Below the pieces are notes generated by a model. That model saw only the letters and a list, made by a program, of their open reading frames with translations. It was not told the DNA's origin and did not search any database. The position numbers and the translations under genes are program-made. From assembly GCA_018651745.1 (NCBI GenBank), contig JABIDL010000011.1, positions 32,616-96,615 of the forward strand: a stretch of DNA of 64,000 bases. Reading direction: 5' to 3'. Positions 35,781-44,099 of this stretch are shown here, in pieces. Position 1 is the first letter of the stretch. Every line of letters starts with the position of its first letter. The stretch is from Candidatus Neomarinimicrobiota bacterium (lineage in GTDB: Bacteria; Fidelibacterota; Marinisomatia; Marinisomatales; TCS55).

Positions 35781-37343
35781 CTAATCCTTCAGTTCTAATT
35801 CATACCAAGTTGAAACCATTTTTTGTCCATTCCGATCTTTTTCACTGCCATTCCAAATCGCAAATGCAATGGGAGAGGATTTGTCTTTCTTAAAATTCAC
35901 TTTTTGTTCTGAATCGGATTGGAGTTTGCGGACAAATACAACCTGCCATTTTTGTCCGTCCCATGTGCCATTACCCATTACCTTTTGTTCATTTTCAGAA
36001 AAGGGTGTTACCGTTTGGGGACCTACTGCTGTTACATTTTCGACAGGCGATGTTTTCCCTAATTCAGAATTGATATTTCCTGCATCTCTTCCGGAGAGAT
36101 AAGCCATATCATTCATGAGTGTGGGGTAAGTGTTCACATTTGAATCACTGATCCGATTGGCGTAAGCCAATACAATATCGGATTCCGTTTTTTCATTGGT
36201 CCGCATTTGCCATTCTGCTTTCCAAAACCAAATGTCTGTAGGATGATCTTCAGACCCCATTCCATGAAATCCTTTGGTTCCATCAAGTGAGAATTGAATA
36301 GCCGCCCCATCCTGAAAATCCTGTACCCGATATAATTCTTGATCTTGGGACTGATCTTCCCATTCCATTTTGATGGCAATATATTTTGAATTATAAAGAG
36401 CCTGCACATTCACCATTTGGTAATTCACATTGTCACTTTGCCATAGGCGGGAGATCGGAATGGAATAGGTTTTAGCACGATTCCATAAAGAAAAAGAAGC
36501 GTCCATAAATTGATCGGGTTTGACAAATCGACTTGTCTTTACGGCCGCCAGCTTTCTATCTTTTGCTTGATTCTGTAATATATTATCTGGTTTTGTTTCC
36601 AGACTTTTTACATAATGAACCAAAGCCCAAGCCAGTTTATTCTCTTCGGATTTTGGCTTTCCTAACACTTCAGCCAGATTTCCGTAGGATGGCATTGGCG
36701 TTCCATCCATTCCTCCTACAAATCGTAAATATAAATCCCGATTTGTTCCCCCGCCCAGGTATACACCGCTGGTAAAATCTTTTGGAATAATTGGATATCC
36801 TTGGGAATCCACCAGTTTTTGGGATGACAATCCATCACCTTTACCGGTATTCCCATGGCACATATTGCAACCAACTTCTGTATAAATTGATCTCCCTAAT
36901 TCAATGAGTTCATTCGTTACGGGTAATTCATCCGGTACAGATATTTTTTGAACACCTTTATTATTCATTGAACTGAATTTTTTCACAATATCAACCAGAG
37001 ATTTTATTTCATGTTTTTGTAAAAAATTGAAGGGCGGCATGGCCGTTCCCGGCATTCCATCGTGAATTGTAGTAAACAGATCCTGATCGGTGGGAGGGTT
37101 GCCGGCAGAAGTGGATTTTATTTTGAATACGCCATTGGTCAAGTCTCGTGGTTTTGGATAAAGTAGGTATGAATAATCTCCGTTCCCATTTCCATCTATT
37201 CCATGACATCCGGAGCAATATTCCTTATATAAAATTTCACTTTCTTTATTTTGAGCCAACAGAAAAGAGAGCGTGAATAAGATTGGAAGCGATCGTAAAA
37301 TAATTCTCTGAGTATTAATTTTATTTTTATTAAACAATTTCAA
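35781..37343 (-). CDS. nxrC: NxrC-like subunit: dicytochrome c fused to ethylbenzene-dehydrogenase-type heme domain
   Basis: A 520-residue exported protein: a signal peptide ending near residue 31, two c-type heme motifs (CSGCH at 43-47 and CNMCH at 158-162), then from about 265 a domain like the heme-b-binding gamma subunit of ethylbenzene dehydrogenase, with the typical ending IAFAIWNGSEKDRNGQK. It should carry electrons between the beta subunit and soluble or membrane cytochromes, replacing a NarI-type membrane anchor, which I do not find. Fusion of the two cytochrome domains to the heme-b domain makes it a one-piece electron wire. The start is TTG, 4 bases after the hydroxylase stop. Confidence 0.88.
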   Translation of the reverse strand: MKLFNKNKINTQRIILRSLPILFTLSFLLAQNKESEILYKEYCSGCHGIDGNGNGDYSYLLYPKPRDLTNGVFKIKSTSAGNPPTDQDLFTTIHDGMPGTAMPPFNFLQKHEIKSLVDIVKKFSSMNNKGVQKISVPDELPVTNELIELGRSIYTEVGCNMCHGNTGKGDGLSSQKLVDSQGYPIIPKDFTSGVYLGGGTNRDLYLRFVGGMDGTPMPSYGNLAEVLGKPKSEENKLAWALVHYVKSLETKPDNILQNQAKDRKLAAVKTSRFVKPDQFMDASFSLWNRAKTYSIPISRLWQSDNVNYQMVNVQALYNSKYIAIKMEWEDQSQDQELYRVQDFQDGAAIQFSLDGTKGFHGMGSEDHPTDIWFWKAEWQMRTNEKTESDIVLAYANRISDSNVNTYPTLMNDMAYLSGRDAGNINSELGKTSPVENVTAVGPQTVTPFSENEQKVMGNGTWDGQKWQVVFVRKLQSDSEQKVNFKKDKSSPIAFAIWNGSEKDRNGQKMVSTWYELELKD

Positions 37344-37347
37344 CCTA

Positions 37348-38058
37348 TCAAGTATTTACTTTCTGAACCAGTTCTTCAACACATCCATAAAGCTGTTCTT
37401 TATTATCTAATATGAATAGCTTGTTCTGCATTTCATCGATTCGAAATTCTTGATTAATCATAAGTTCAATATCAAAGTCAATTACTTCAGGTCCACCACT
37501 GAGTGCAAAGTCACATTCACCAATAGACGATGCAATTCCGGCGCCAAATGCACGGGGGCCGTCATCTGTTTTGATGAGGCCAAATTCAATGGTAAACCAG
37601 AAAAACCGTTCAAACTGATGGAATTTTTTTTCATTATCAATAAACATGCAGGCAACTTCACCAATTTTTTGACAAAAGTCAGCGTATTCTCTATCAATCA
37701 AAAAAGGAATATGTCCATACAGATCATGAATCATATCCGGTTCGGGTGTATAACTCAAATCTCCTTTATCTCTAATAAAATTCCCAATAGGGAATAATCG
37801 TTTTGCCAAAAGAGAATAAAAACTTTCTCCATTTTCCAGACCAGAAACATACACTCCATTAAATCCACTACTTTTCTCTAATTGTCTATTGATATCAAAT
37901 AGTTGTGGAATTTTTTCTGCTGAAATATTCAAAGTTGCCAGCCCGCTATGGAACACATCTACAACTTGTTGACTTCGGGTTTTTTCATGCATAGATAAAA
38001 CAGTATTCCATGTATCCATTTCATCCTTAGTAAATATTCTGCCCCTTGACAAGGGCAT
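37348..38058 (-). CDS. Aromatic amino acid hydroxylase (phenylalanine 4-monooxygenase family)
   Basis: A 236-residue catalytic-domain protein, near the length of bacterial PhhA. The iron triad is complete: His111 and His116 in YTPEPDMIHDLYGHIPFL and Glu158 in FWFTIEFGLI. The N-terminal helix pattern (FTKDEMDTWNTVLSMHEK, then FPIGNFIR) also aligns with the family. These tetrahydropterin-dependent enzymes hydroxylate Phe, Tyr or Trp; the YTPEPD wording is closer to animal enzymes than to typical bacterial PAH, so the substrate is open. It ends 4 bases before the NxrC-like start, making it the first gene of that operon. Its recycling partner phhB lies at 5202. Confidence 0.92.
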   Translation of the reverse strand: MPLSRGRIFTKDEMDTWNTVLSMHEKTRSQQVVDVFHSGLATLNISAEKIPQLFDINRQLEKSSGFNGVYVSGLENGESFYSLLAKRLFPIGNFIRDKGDLSYTPEPDMIHDLYGHIPFLIDREYADFCQKIGEVACMFIDNEKKFHQFERFFWFTIEFGLIKTDDGPRAFGAGIASSIGECDFALSGGPEVIDFDIELMINQEFRIDEMQNKLFILDNKEQLYGCVEELVQKVNT

Positions 38059-38149
38059 TATATAAACAATAACATCAATTTGATAACTCTCGGAGAAGCG
38101 CTAGAACAACAAAAATTTGCATTCATAAATACCTTTTTCACTCATTTCC

Positions 38150-38177
38150 TTTATATTATTAATGACAAAAATGTCAA
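38150..38177 (-). promoter_or_regulatory. Sigma-70-type promoter of the hydroxylase/NXR-like operon
   Basis: On the - strand a perfect TTGACA (38177-38172) is followed after 16 bases by TATAAA (38155-38150). Transcription would begin about 85 bases upstream of the hydroxylase ATG. No other promoter-sized gap occurs before the TorD-like gene, so this promoter probably drives hydroxylase, nxrC-, nxrA-, 87-residue, nxrB- and chaperone genes. Confidence 0.6.
38163..38176. promoter_or_regulatory. Perfect inverted repeat over the -35 box (candidate operator)
   Basis: TGACA-AAAA-TGTCA is a perfect 14-base inverted repeat. Extended by one base it reads as half-sites with a 6-base spacer, the geometry of CRP/FNR-superfamily sites, though the half-site is not the canonical TTGAT or TGTGA. 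It covers the -35 box of the hydroxylase/NXR-like operon, so a bound protein could repress or activate. Confidence 0.45.
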
Positions 38178-38285
38178 ATATTTTTTGTGGAATATATTAT
38201 CTCAATATAATATTATTGTGTTATTAAATACAAGCATCAAAGGTTGCATTATCTTTTTGATGATTATTAGTTTTAACAACACCCT

Positions 38286-38314
38286 TTGATTAGGTTAATT
38301 TGAGCAATTAAATT
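38286..38314 (+). promoter_or_regulatory. Candidate promoter of the cupredoxin gene
   Basis: TTGATT (38286-38291), a 17-base spacer and TAAATT (38309-38314) lie 43 bases upstream of the ATG. AAAGGAG at 38339-38345 is a strong ribosome site, 11 bases before the ATG. The 298-base gap 38059-38356 is otherwise very AT-rich and holds no other clear gene. Confidence 0.4.
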
Positions 38315-38356
38315 CGCAGGTTTAATTTAGAACAATCCAAAGGAGTTGTATCAGAT

Positions 38357-39061
38357 ATGAAATACAAAACTAGTTTTTTAATTCTTTTTTCATTTTCAGT
38401 TTCGTTGATTGCAGGCGATTTGTTAGGAACAGTAAAATATGAGGGAAAAGCTCCCAAAAGAAAAGCTGTCCGAATGGATTCTGACCCTGTTTGCGGTGCG
38501 TCTCATCAAGCAAAAGTTTATAACGAAAGTTTTATTGTTGATGAAAAAGGCAATATGGCAAACGTTCTTGTATATTTAAAAGATGTTAAATTTGACGGCG
38601 ACACGCCAACAGACCCAGTCATATTAGATCAAAGTGGGTGCATGTACTCTCCACATGTTTCTGGAGTTATAGCCGGTCAGAATGTAAAAATCTTAAATAG
38701 CGATGCTACAATGCACAATATCCATGGATTACCTAAAGTCAACAAAGAATTCAATTTTGGTATGCCTAAAACTGTGAAGGAAAAAGTTATTTCATTTGAA
38801 AAAGCTGAAGATGTGTTTAAAGTTAAATGCGATGTACACCCGTGGATGAGATCTTATATTCAAGTTTTTAATCATCCCTATTTTGCAGTAACTTCGAGTG
38901 ACGGTTCTTTTAAAATTAGTGATATTCCTCCCGGTCAGTATGAAGTTATTGCCTGGCAGGAAAAATTTAGCCCACGATACGGAATTTTAGAAAAAAGTGT
39001 TACCATTGGAAAAGAATCAACAGAATTAATTTTGACGTTTAAGAGACCCGATAAAAAATAA
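38357..39061 (+). CDS. Exported cupredoxin-like protein with carboxypeptidase-regulatory-like domain
   Basis: A 234-residue protein with a signal peptide (cleavage near residue 19-20). Residues about 100-170 have a type 1 copper ligand set, His120 (or His123) in TMHNIHG and Cys158, His161, Met164 in KCDVHPWM, as in plastocyanin-like electron carriers. Two further cysteines (DPVCGASH, SGCMYSPHV) may form a disulfide. The last 60 residues (SSDGSFKISDIPPGQYEVIAW) match a carboxypeptidase-regulatory beta-sandwich. It is divergent from the NXR-like operon and next to the bc-type complex, so it may shuttle electrons between periplasmic complexes (inference). Similar proteins are often labelled methylamine utilisation protein. 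Confidence 0.82.
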   Translation: MKYKTSFLILFSFSVSLIAGDLLGTVKYEGKAPKRKAVRMDSDPVCGASHQAKVYNESFIVDEKGNMANVLVYLKDVKFDGDTPTDPVILDQSGCMYSPHVSGVIAGQNVKILNSDATMHNIHGLPKVNKEFNFGMPKTVKEKVISFEKAEDVFKVKCDVHPWMRSYIQVFNHPYFAVTSSDGSFKISDIPPGQYEVIAWQEKFSPRYGILEKSVTIGKESTELILTFKRPDKK

Positions 39062-39085
39062 TCGGGTCAACCCTCCTACAAAAAA

Positions 39086-39112
39086 GGGGCGAGTTTACTC
39101 GCCCCTTTTTTA
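39086..39112. terminator. Strong bidirectional rho-independent terminator
   Basis: An eight-base-pair GC-rich stem GGGGCGAG/CTCGCCCC (39086-39093 with 39098-39105) with a TTTA loop is followed by seven T on the + strand and preceded by a run of A (39080-39085), so it can act on both strands. It separates the cupredoxin gene from the convergent octaheme cytochrome gene. Confidence 0.92.
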
Positions 39113-39141
39113 TTTAATAATTATTGGATTTGAGATTCTAG

Positions 39142-42100
39142 CTACCAATCCTCATCCTCTTCGTCCTCTACAATAAATCCGTACCCTTCTACTTTCAAAT
39201 GTTTCTTTACAATGGATGAAACATCCTTACGTCCTTCTAAGCCCCAAAGATAATCTCTAAGTGCATTGAGTAATATCTCGCTATCCGGATGCAATTTGGC
39301 AACATCTTTCCCCCAATTAGACCGCACATCTTCAGTGGGTTCATCAACCGGAAGATACGGTGCCGGCATTTTGGTTCCGGGCATGATAGCCTGTGGATCT
39401 CGTAACCAATCTACAACCCATCCGGGACGTAATCTCTCTTTGGTCAACGCCAGATTTGGAGCCCATGTTAGCGCCGCCTGTTTTGGTTTTTTAGATCCAT
39501 AAAAATGACAATTATTACAGGCGCCTAATTCCTGAATTACTTTTCCTGCTTTATACTTTGTTGAATTTCTATTAACCTTATGAGGATTTTCATACGCCAA
39601 CATTTGGTCATCTTTATACTGAAAATACTTTATCATTTTATTCCAATCATTATTGGATATCATATTAAAACTGGGCATTCGAACCTGTAAATTCGGTCGA
39701 ATCATGATTGGATTCTTGAAAAAATTATATAACCAAGTAGGTTGAACTTTTTTCCCTTCAGAATTTAAAATTGGTGGACCAAAAGATTGGACTAGGTTTG
39801 CGTCTTCCGCAGATTCTGTGCCTCCAACTTCTTCCAACCATTCAGCGACAGTCGATAATATAGCGCCACCATCTCCATCAATATTATGACACCCTTTGCA
39901 ATTATACGTTTGGAGAAGACGTTCACCCTCCTCAACCACCATATTACGCGTTGTTCTGGGAGGTAGTTTATCAGCGGGAAGTTCGTCATCAACCCACCCC
40001 ATAATAACCGTAACAATTGCATCAAGTTCGTCTTCATTTAATCCAAAATGAGGCATACGCATTTTTTCCAACGGACGCTTCACTTTCATTTCATAATTCT
40101 GTTCTCCTTGCGGAATCATATCATAAATACGGGGATTATCTAATTTCAAACGAAACCAATCCCATTTTGTGTGATCAATTTCATCATGCAAATAACCAAA
40201 ATCTAGTTTGGTAATTAATTTACTTCCCTCGATAGAAAGTGGAGTGCCAATTGGTTTCGCATTTTCAAACCCGCTAATATCATGACATCCAAAACAACCA
40301 TAATGACTTACCAACTTTTCTCCCGCAAAATTTAGTTTATGATTGATATCCATTGTATCAAGAACAGAATCCACCTCTTTTTTACGCCTAGTTTGTTCTA
40401 GGAACGATTTTACAATTTTATTTAGTTCGCCTTCATTTAAATCTGGAATAATTTGACTATCAAATTCTTCATTCCGATTGGACACTAAAAAGGCAGATAT
40501 ATCAGCTGCTTCTTGTTTATTTAAACGAAGATTCGGCATTTTGGATTCAGGATGATATCCTTGGGGATTTCTAATCCAATTGTAAACCCAACGCTGGGAA
40601 GTCTTGGATCCTAAATGAATTAGATTGGGACCTTGTTGGCGGCGCATTGAATTAAAGGAAGTTTCCCACTCGCTTTCAGAATCTTCTTCCATGCGATGGC
40701 ATCCTTTACAACCGAGAGAATTCACCAACATTCTGCCGTTTTCTATATTCCCCGTCGATACTCGATCCATTTTGTATGATTCGCTCTGATTAAACAGAAA
40801 TGTCACAATAGCATGGATTTCCTGATTTGTACGTTTGATCGATTCTTCATTATTGGAATTAATTTGTTTGAAAAAATGCGGCATCCATGTGTCGTGGCGG
40901 AATTCCCGTGGAGCATAAATCCACTTATATGCAAAATCTTTGGTTGTCTTAGACGCAATCTTTTTTAGTCCGGGACCAGATTTTGGAGTTTCTTCCCAAC
41001 GATCTATCTGATGGCAACCAAAACAGCCACCTTTTTCTACGATGGCGAGTCCAAGACTTAATTTCGGCGCCCCCTTTACAGGCATGGTTCCACTATGACA
41101 TTTATAACACGATGCTTCCACTAGGCTCATTGGCAGCATTGGCTCACTCCAATGGTGAAGTTTGTGCCAATGATATTTTTCTTCCCATTCTTTCTTCTGT
41201 TCTTCAGAATCGGGATAATGTACACTTGAAATAAAATCGGTACCACGTCCACGCCCCATATGGCAGGTTGTGCAACCAAATTCCTTCATCGGATGTGCAG
41301 AATTTGGTGCTATATATTTTTCTAAATCCGGATGAGTTGTATAGGGTTGTTGTGCATCCTCAAATCCGGGTTTATCAATTCCAAGATGACACGTCACACA
41401 TCGATCAACCTTCGGGACATCCAAGAAAATAAGGTCATCTTTTAAATCCTTTACCACAACTTGTTTCACTTCGTAATACGGGTTAATGAAATCAAGGATT
41501 GGTAAATCGCGCACCACATTCCCAATTTTATTGGCAAATGACATCGCTTCCGGATCAGTTTTTTTCAATCTACGTTCTAGGAGAACTTTAGACCGTTTAA
41601 CTCGCCCAACTCGATCTTTGGCCTTTTTAACATTTGACTGAATTTTCTTTACGGATTCTTCTTCTGTTTCGAGATACGATTCTATGGATTCCAAATCCAT
41701 TTTAAAGGTTAGAGTTTCCTCTTTTAACCGATTCAACTTCGCAGCCTCGACTTGTTTCTCTCCATGACCAAACATTGCCTGCTCAACAGTATATTTCTGA
41801 GCATCGTAGAGTGCTTTTGAAAATTGATAAAGCTGATTCATGCGATACTGTTCAGCTTTTAACGTGTCAATAGTGATTTGAAATGAATTAAGTTTATCCT
41901 CATTGGAAGACAATTCATTCTCAGCATCTTGAAGCTCTGAAGAAACAAGATCATATTTCTCGTTAGAAGCCAATTCTTTTTCAGCAGCACTAAGATCCAA
42001 TCGAATTTTTTCTATTTCTAATTTTCGGAAAGTTTTTTGGTATGGTTTCCATTGGCGATTAAAGTCATTCGCAAACACCAATAACCAAACAAAGGTGAAC

Positions 42101-42171
42101 AGTAAGCTTGAAATAGCGAACCATTTGTTCAACTTTAGAATATTGTAATGACGTTCTTGAGATTGATGCAT
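39142..42171 (-). CDS. Membrane-anchored octaheme cytochrome c of the bc-type complex
   Basis: A 1009-residue protein with one N-terminal membrane helix (about residues 14-35), a long charged coiled coil (about 45-210) and eight CxxCH heme motifs: CVTCH, CTTCH, CYKCH, CFGCH, CKGCH, CFGCH, CKGCH and CNNCH, spread over the remaining 750 residues and mixed with cytochrome-c-like domains with downstream Met ligands such as GTKMPAP. It is encoded 5 bases after the cytochrome b C-terminal half and so takes the place of cytochrome c1. It would carry electrons from the Rieske centre to periplasmic acceptors. The C-terminus is acidic and ends VEDEEDEDW. Its size and heme number are far above a usual c1. 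Confidence 0.9.
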   Translation of the reverse strand: MHQSQERHYNILKLNKWFAISSLLFTFVWLLVFANDFNRQWKPYQKTFRKLEIEKIRLDLSAAEKELASNEKYDLVSSELQDAENELSSNEDKLNSFQITIDTLKAEQYRMNQLYQFSKALYDAQKYTVEQAMFGHGEKQVEAAKLNRLKEETLTFKMDLESIESYLETEEESVKKIQSNVKKAKDRVGRVKRSKVLLERRLKKTDPEAMSFANKIGNVVRDLPILDFINPYYEVKQVVVKDLKDDLIFLDVPKVDRCVTCHLGIDKPGFEDAQQPYTTHPDLEKYIAPNSAHPMKEFGCTTCHMGRGRGTDFISSVHYPDSEEQKKEWEEKYHWHKLHHWSEPMLPMSLVEASCYKCHSGTMPVKGAPKLSLGLAIVEKGGCFGCHQIDRWEETPKSGPGLKKIASKTTKDFAYKWIYAPREFRHDTWMPHFFKQINSNNEESIKRTNQEIHAIVTFLFNQSESYKMDRVSTGNIENGRMLVNSLGCKGCHRMEEDSESEWETSFNSMRRQQGPNLIHLGSKTSQRWVYNWIRNPQGYHPESKMPNLRLNKQEAADISAFLVSNRNEEFDSQIIPDLNEGELNKIVKSFLEQTRRKKEVDSVLDTMDINHKLNFAGEKLVSHYGCFGCHDISGFENAKPIGTPLSIEGSKLITKLDFGYLHDEIDHTKWDWFRLKLDNPRIYDMIPQGEQNYEMKVKRPLEKMRMPHFGLNEDELDAIVTVIMGWVDDELPADKLPPRTTRNMVVEEGERLLQTYNCKGCHNIDGDGGAILSTVAEWLEEVGGTESAEDANLVQSFGPPILNSEGKKVQPTWLYNFFKNPIMIRPNLQVRMPSFNMISNNDWNKMIKYFQYKDDQMLAYENPHKVNRNSTKYKAGKVIQELGACNNCHFYGSKKPKQAALTWAPNLALTKERLRPGWVVDWLRDPQAIMPGTKMPAPYLPVDEPTEDVRSNWGKDVAKLHPDSEILLNALRDYLWGLEGRKDVSSIVKKHLKVEGYGFIVEDEEDEDW

Positions 42172-42176
42172 AAAGG

Positions 42177-43295
42177 TCAGATATTGAAAAAATACTCAGG
42201 AATTGCAATAATGTATTTGAGATTGAAAATCCATCTTAAATACATCTTAACGGGTAGCATAATTGTGGTAAGGAGGAGAATTACGAAAATTGAATATCGA
42301 AAAGATCCCAAATCATTGTAAAATCGTTTTAAGAGTGTCTTTGCTAACAGCGGAGGTAAAATTAGGAAATAGATTCCCAAAACAGCAAATCCCCATATTT
42401 CACGAAGTAGTATATTTTCCGGCAATGCGGAATGAAGCCATTTCACATATACAAATTCGGATAAATTAATATTGGTTAGGGGTGCCAGTTTATGAATATC
42501 CCAATATTCAAACGGACCAAAGAAATTCCAATTGGGACCGCGTAAAAAAGTGCCGACAATAATTAGCATATTCCACAAAATCAACCAACCAAACATGAAC
42601 ATTGCAATCGAAAATTTTCTATTTTTATAACTATAATATCCCGATCCTTCAGGATTTCTATCCAAAAATGGAATCGCCATTAAACCGACTATAATTAATG
42701 ACGGGAACAATACACCTGCAAGCCACGGATCAAAATATACGAGCAATTCCTGTAGACCCAAAAAATACCAGGGTGCTTTAGCGGGATTGGGTGATTCCGT
42801 TGGATTCGCAGGTTCTTCGATAGGTGCCGGTAATCCGATAGACCAAACCATCAAAAATGCTGAAAACAGAATCAGAGCAATAAATTCTACATAAACCAAA
42901 TCCGGCCATACCAATACTTTATCATTAGGCGGATCATAATATTCATCCGGTTTCTCACCGGCTAACATTCTTTCGTCATTTCGATACGCTTGTCGCATAG
43001 AAAGCCAGGTAAAGAAAAATAAAAGAAAAATGAGACCTGATATCGGTACATTATCAGGTTTTAAAACAATCGCTCGAAAATTAGGATCATTTAATCCAAT
43101 GATAAAAAATCCAATCATTGCAGTAGTAATTATGATGAAACCTTTTTTCGTCCAAATAAGATGAAGCCCTAAGCGTCTATGCCATTTATCAAACCATTCC
43201 GATGGAGGGAAAATAAAAAAGAACGATGTCACCGTGATCGTAAAAAGAATGGTCGGGTTTGACAGGGTATTTACAAGGTCTTTAAATGCTTCCAT
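42177..43295 (-). CDS. Cytochrome b, C-terminal half (b6f subunit IV-like, extended)
   Basis: A 372-residue membrane protein. The quinol-site motif appears as APWYFLGLQELLVY (Ala174-Pro175-Trp176-Tyr177), the counterpart of PEWY, with no Glu. About eight hydrophobic segments are present, more than the three of b6f subunit IV, so it is an extended form. It is encoded 3 bases after the N-terminal cytochrome b half. It builds the quinol oxidation site with the Rieske protein. Confidence 0.87.
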   Translation of the reverse strand: MEAFKDLVNTLSNPTILFTITVTSFFFIFPPSEWFDKWHRRLGLHLIWTKKGFIIITTAMIGFFIIGLNDPNFRAIVLKPDNVPISGLIFLLFFFTWLSMRQAYRNDERMLAGEKPDEYYDPPNDKVLVWPDLVYVEFIALILFSAFLMVWSIGLPAPIEEPANPTESPNPAKAPWYFLGLQELLVYFDPWLAGVLFPSLIIVGLMAIPFLDRNPEGSGYYSYKNRKFSIAMFMFGWLILWNMLIIVGTFLRGPNWNFFGPFEYWDIHKLAPLTNINLSEFVYVKWLHSALPENILLREIWGFAVLGIYFLILPPLLAKTLLKRFYNDLGSFRYSIFVILLLTTIMLPVKMYLRWIFNLKYIIAIPEYFFNI

Positions 43296-43298
43296 AAT

Positions 43299-44093
43299 CT
43301 ACACAGGAGTGGAAATTCCCCCATCCTTTCTAACGCGCCAAAAATGTACTGCCATAAATATCATGATAATAAATGGAAGGCCGATACAGTGGAGAACATA
43401 AAATCTTAACAATGCCGCTTCGCCCATAAATCGTCCACCGATAAGAGCAAATCTGACATCACTAGCCATGGTAACAAAATTAATATCACCGATTGCCAGC
43501 ATGGCTGCGCCCGGACCTTCGTGCCCAAGAAAAGGTGTTGCCCGCGCCATATTAGATCCAACCGTAATCGCCCAAATTGCCAGCTGATCCCATGGCAATA
43601 GATAACCGGTAAAACTAAGCAACAATGTTAATAGCAATAAAATTACCCCAACCGCCCAATTAAATTCTCTCGGCGGTTTGTATGAACCTGTCATAAACAC
43701 ACGGAACATATGCAGCCAAACCGTTATCACCATAGCATGTGCGCCCCAACGATGTACTTCGCGCATAATTCCGAAAGGAACTTGTTCGCCAAGATCAATA
43801 ATATCCGTATATGCATATTCAATTGTCGGTCTATAATAAAACATGAGTAAAATTCCAGAAATTGTCAAAATTAGGAATATGAAAAAAGATAGACCACCCA
43901 TGCACCAAGTAAACTTTAGCTTTACTGCATGTTTGGGAAGACGAACCGGATGAAGATGAAGAAATACTGAATTCAGCACTGCCATCATTCGCTGACGGCG
44001 ACTTTTTGGAACACCACCTCCGCGGAAAATTGATTTCCATACCGGAGTTTCTTTTGCCCTTTCTAAAAAAGGTTTCTTTTTGTTTTCAGCCAT
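43299..44093 (-). CDS. Cytochrome b, N-terminal half (b6-like)
   Basis: A 264-residue protein with four core helices. The four heme-b ligands are His114 and His128 (EVHRWGAHAMVITVWLHMFR) and His235 and His250 (VLHCIGLP to AVHFWRVRKDGG), spaced as in cytochrome b6. SFTGYLLPWDQLAIWA matches the conserved loop between helices. The split into separate b6-like and subunit IV-like genes resembles b6f-type complexes. It follows the Rieske gene by 6 bases. Confidence 0.93.
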   Translation of the reverse strand: MAENKKKPFLERAKETPVWKSIFRGGGVPKSRRQRMMAVLNSVFLHLHPVRLPKHAVKLKFTWCMGGLSFFIFLILTISGILLMFYYRPTIEYAYTDIIDLGEQVPFGIMREVHRWGAHAMVITVWLHMFRVFMTGSYKPPREFNWAVGVILLLLTLLLSFTGYLLPWDQLAIWAITVGSNMARATPFLGHEGPGAAMLAIGDINFVTMASDVRFALIGGRFMGEAALLRFYVLHCIGLPFIIMIFMAVHFWRVRKDGGISTPV

Positions 44094-44099
44094 AGAGTA

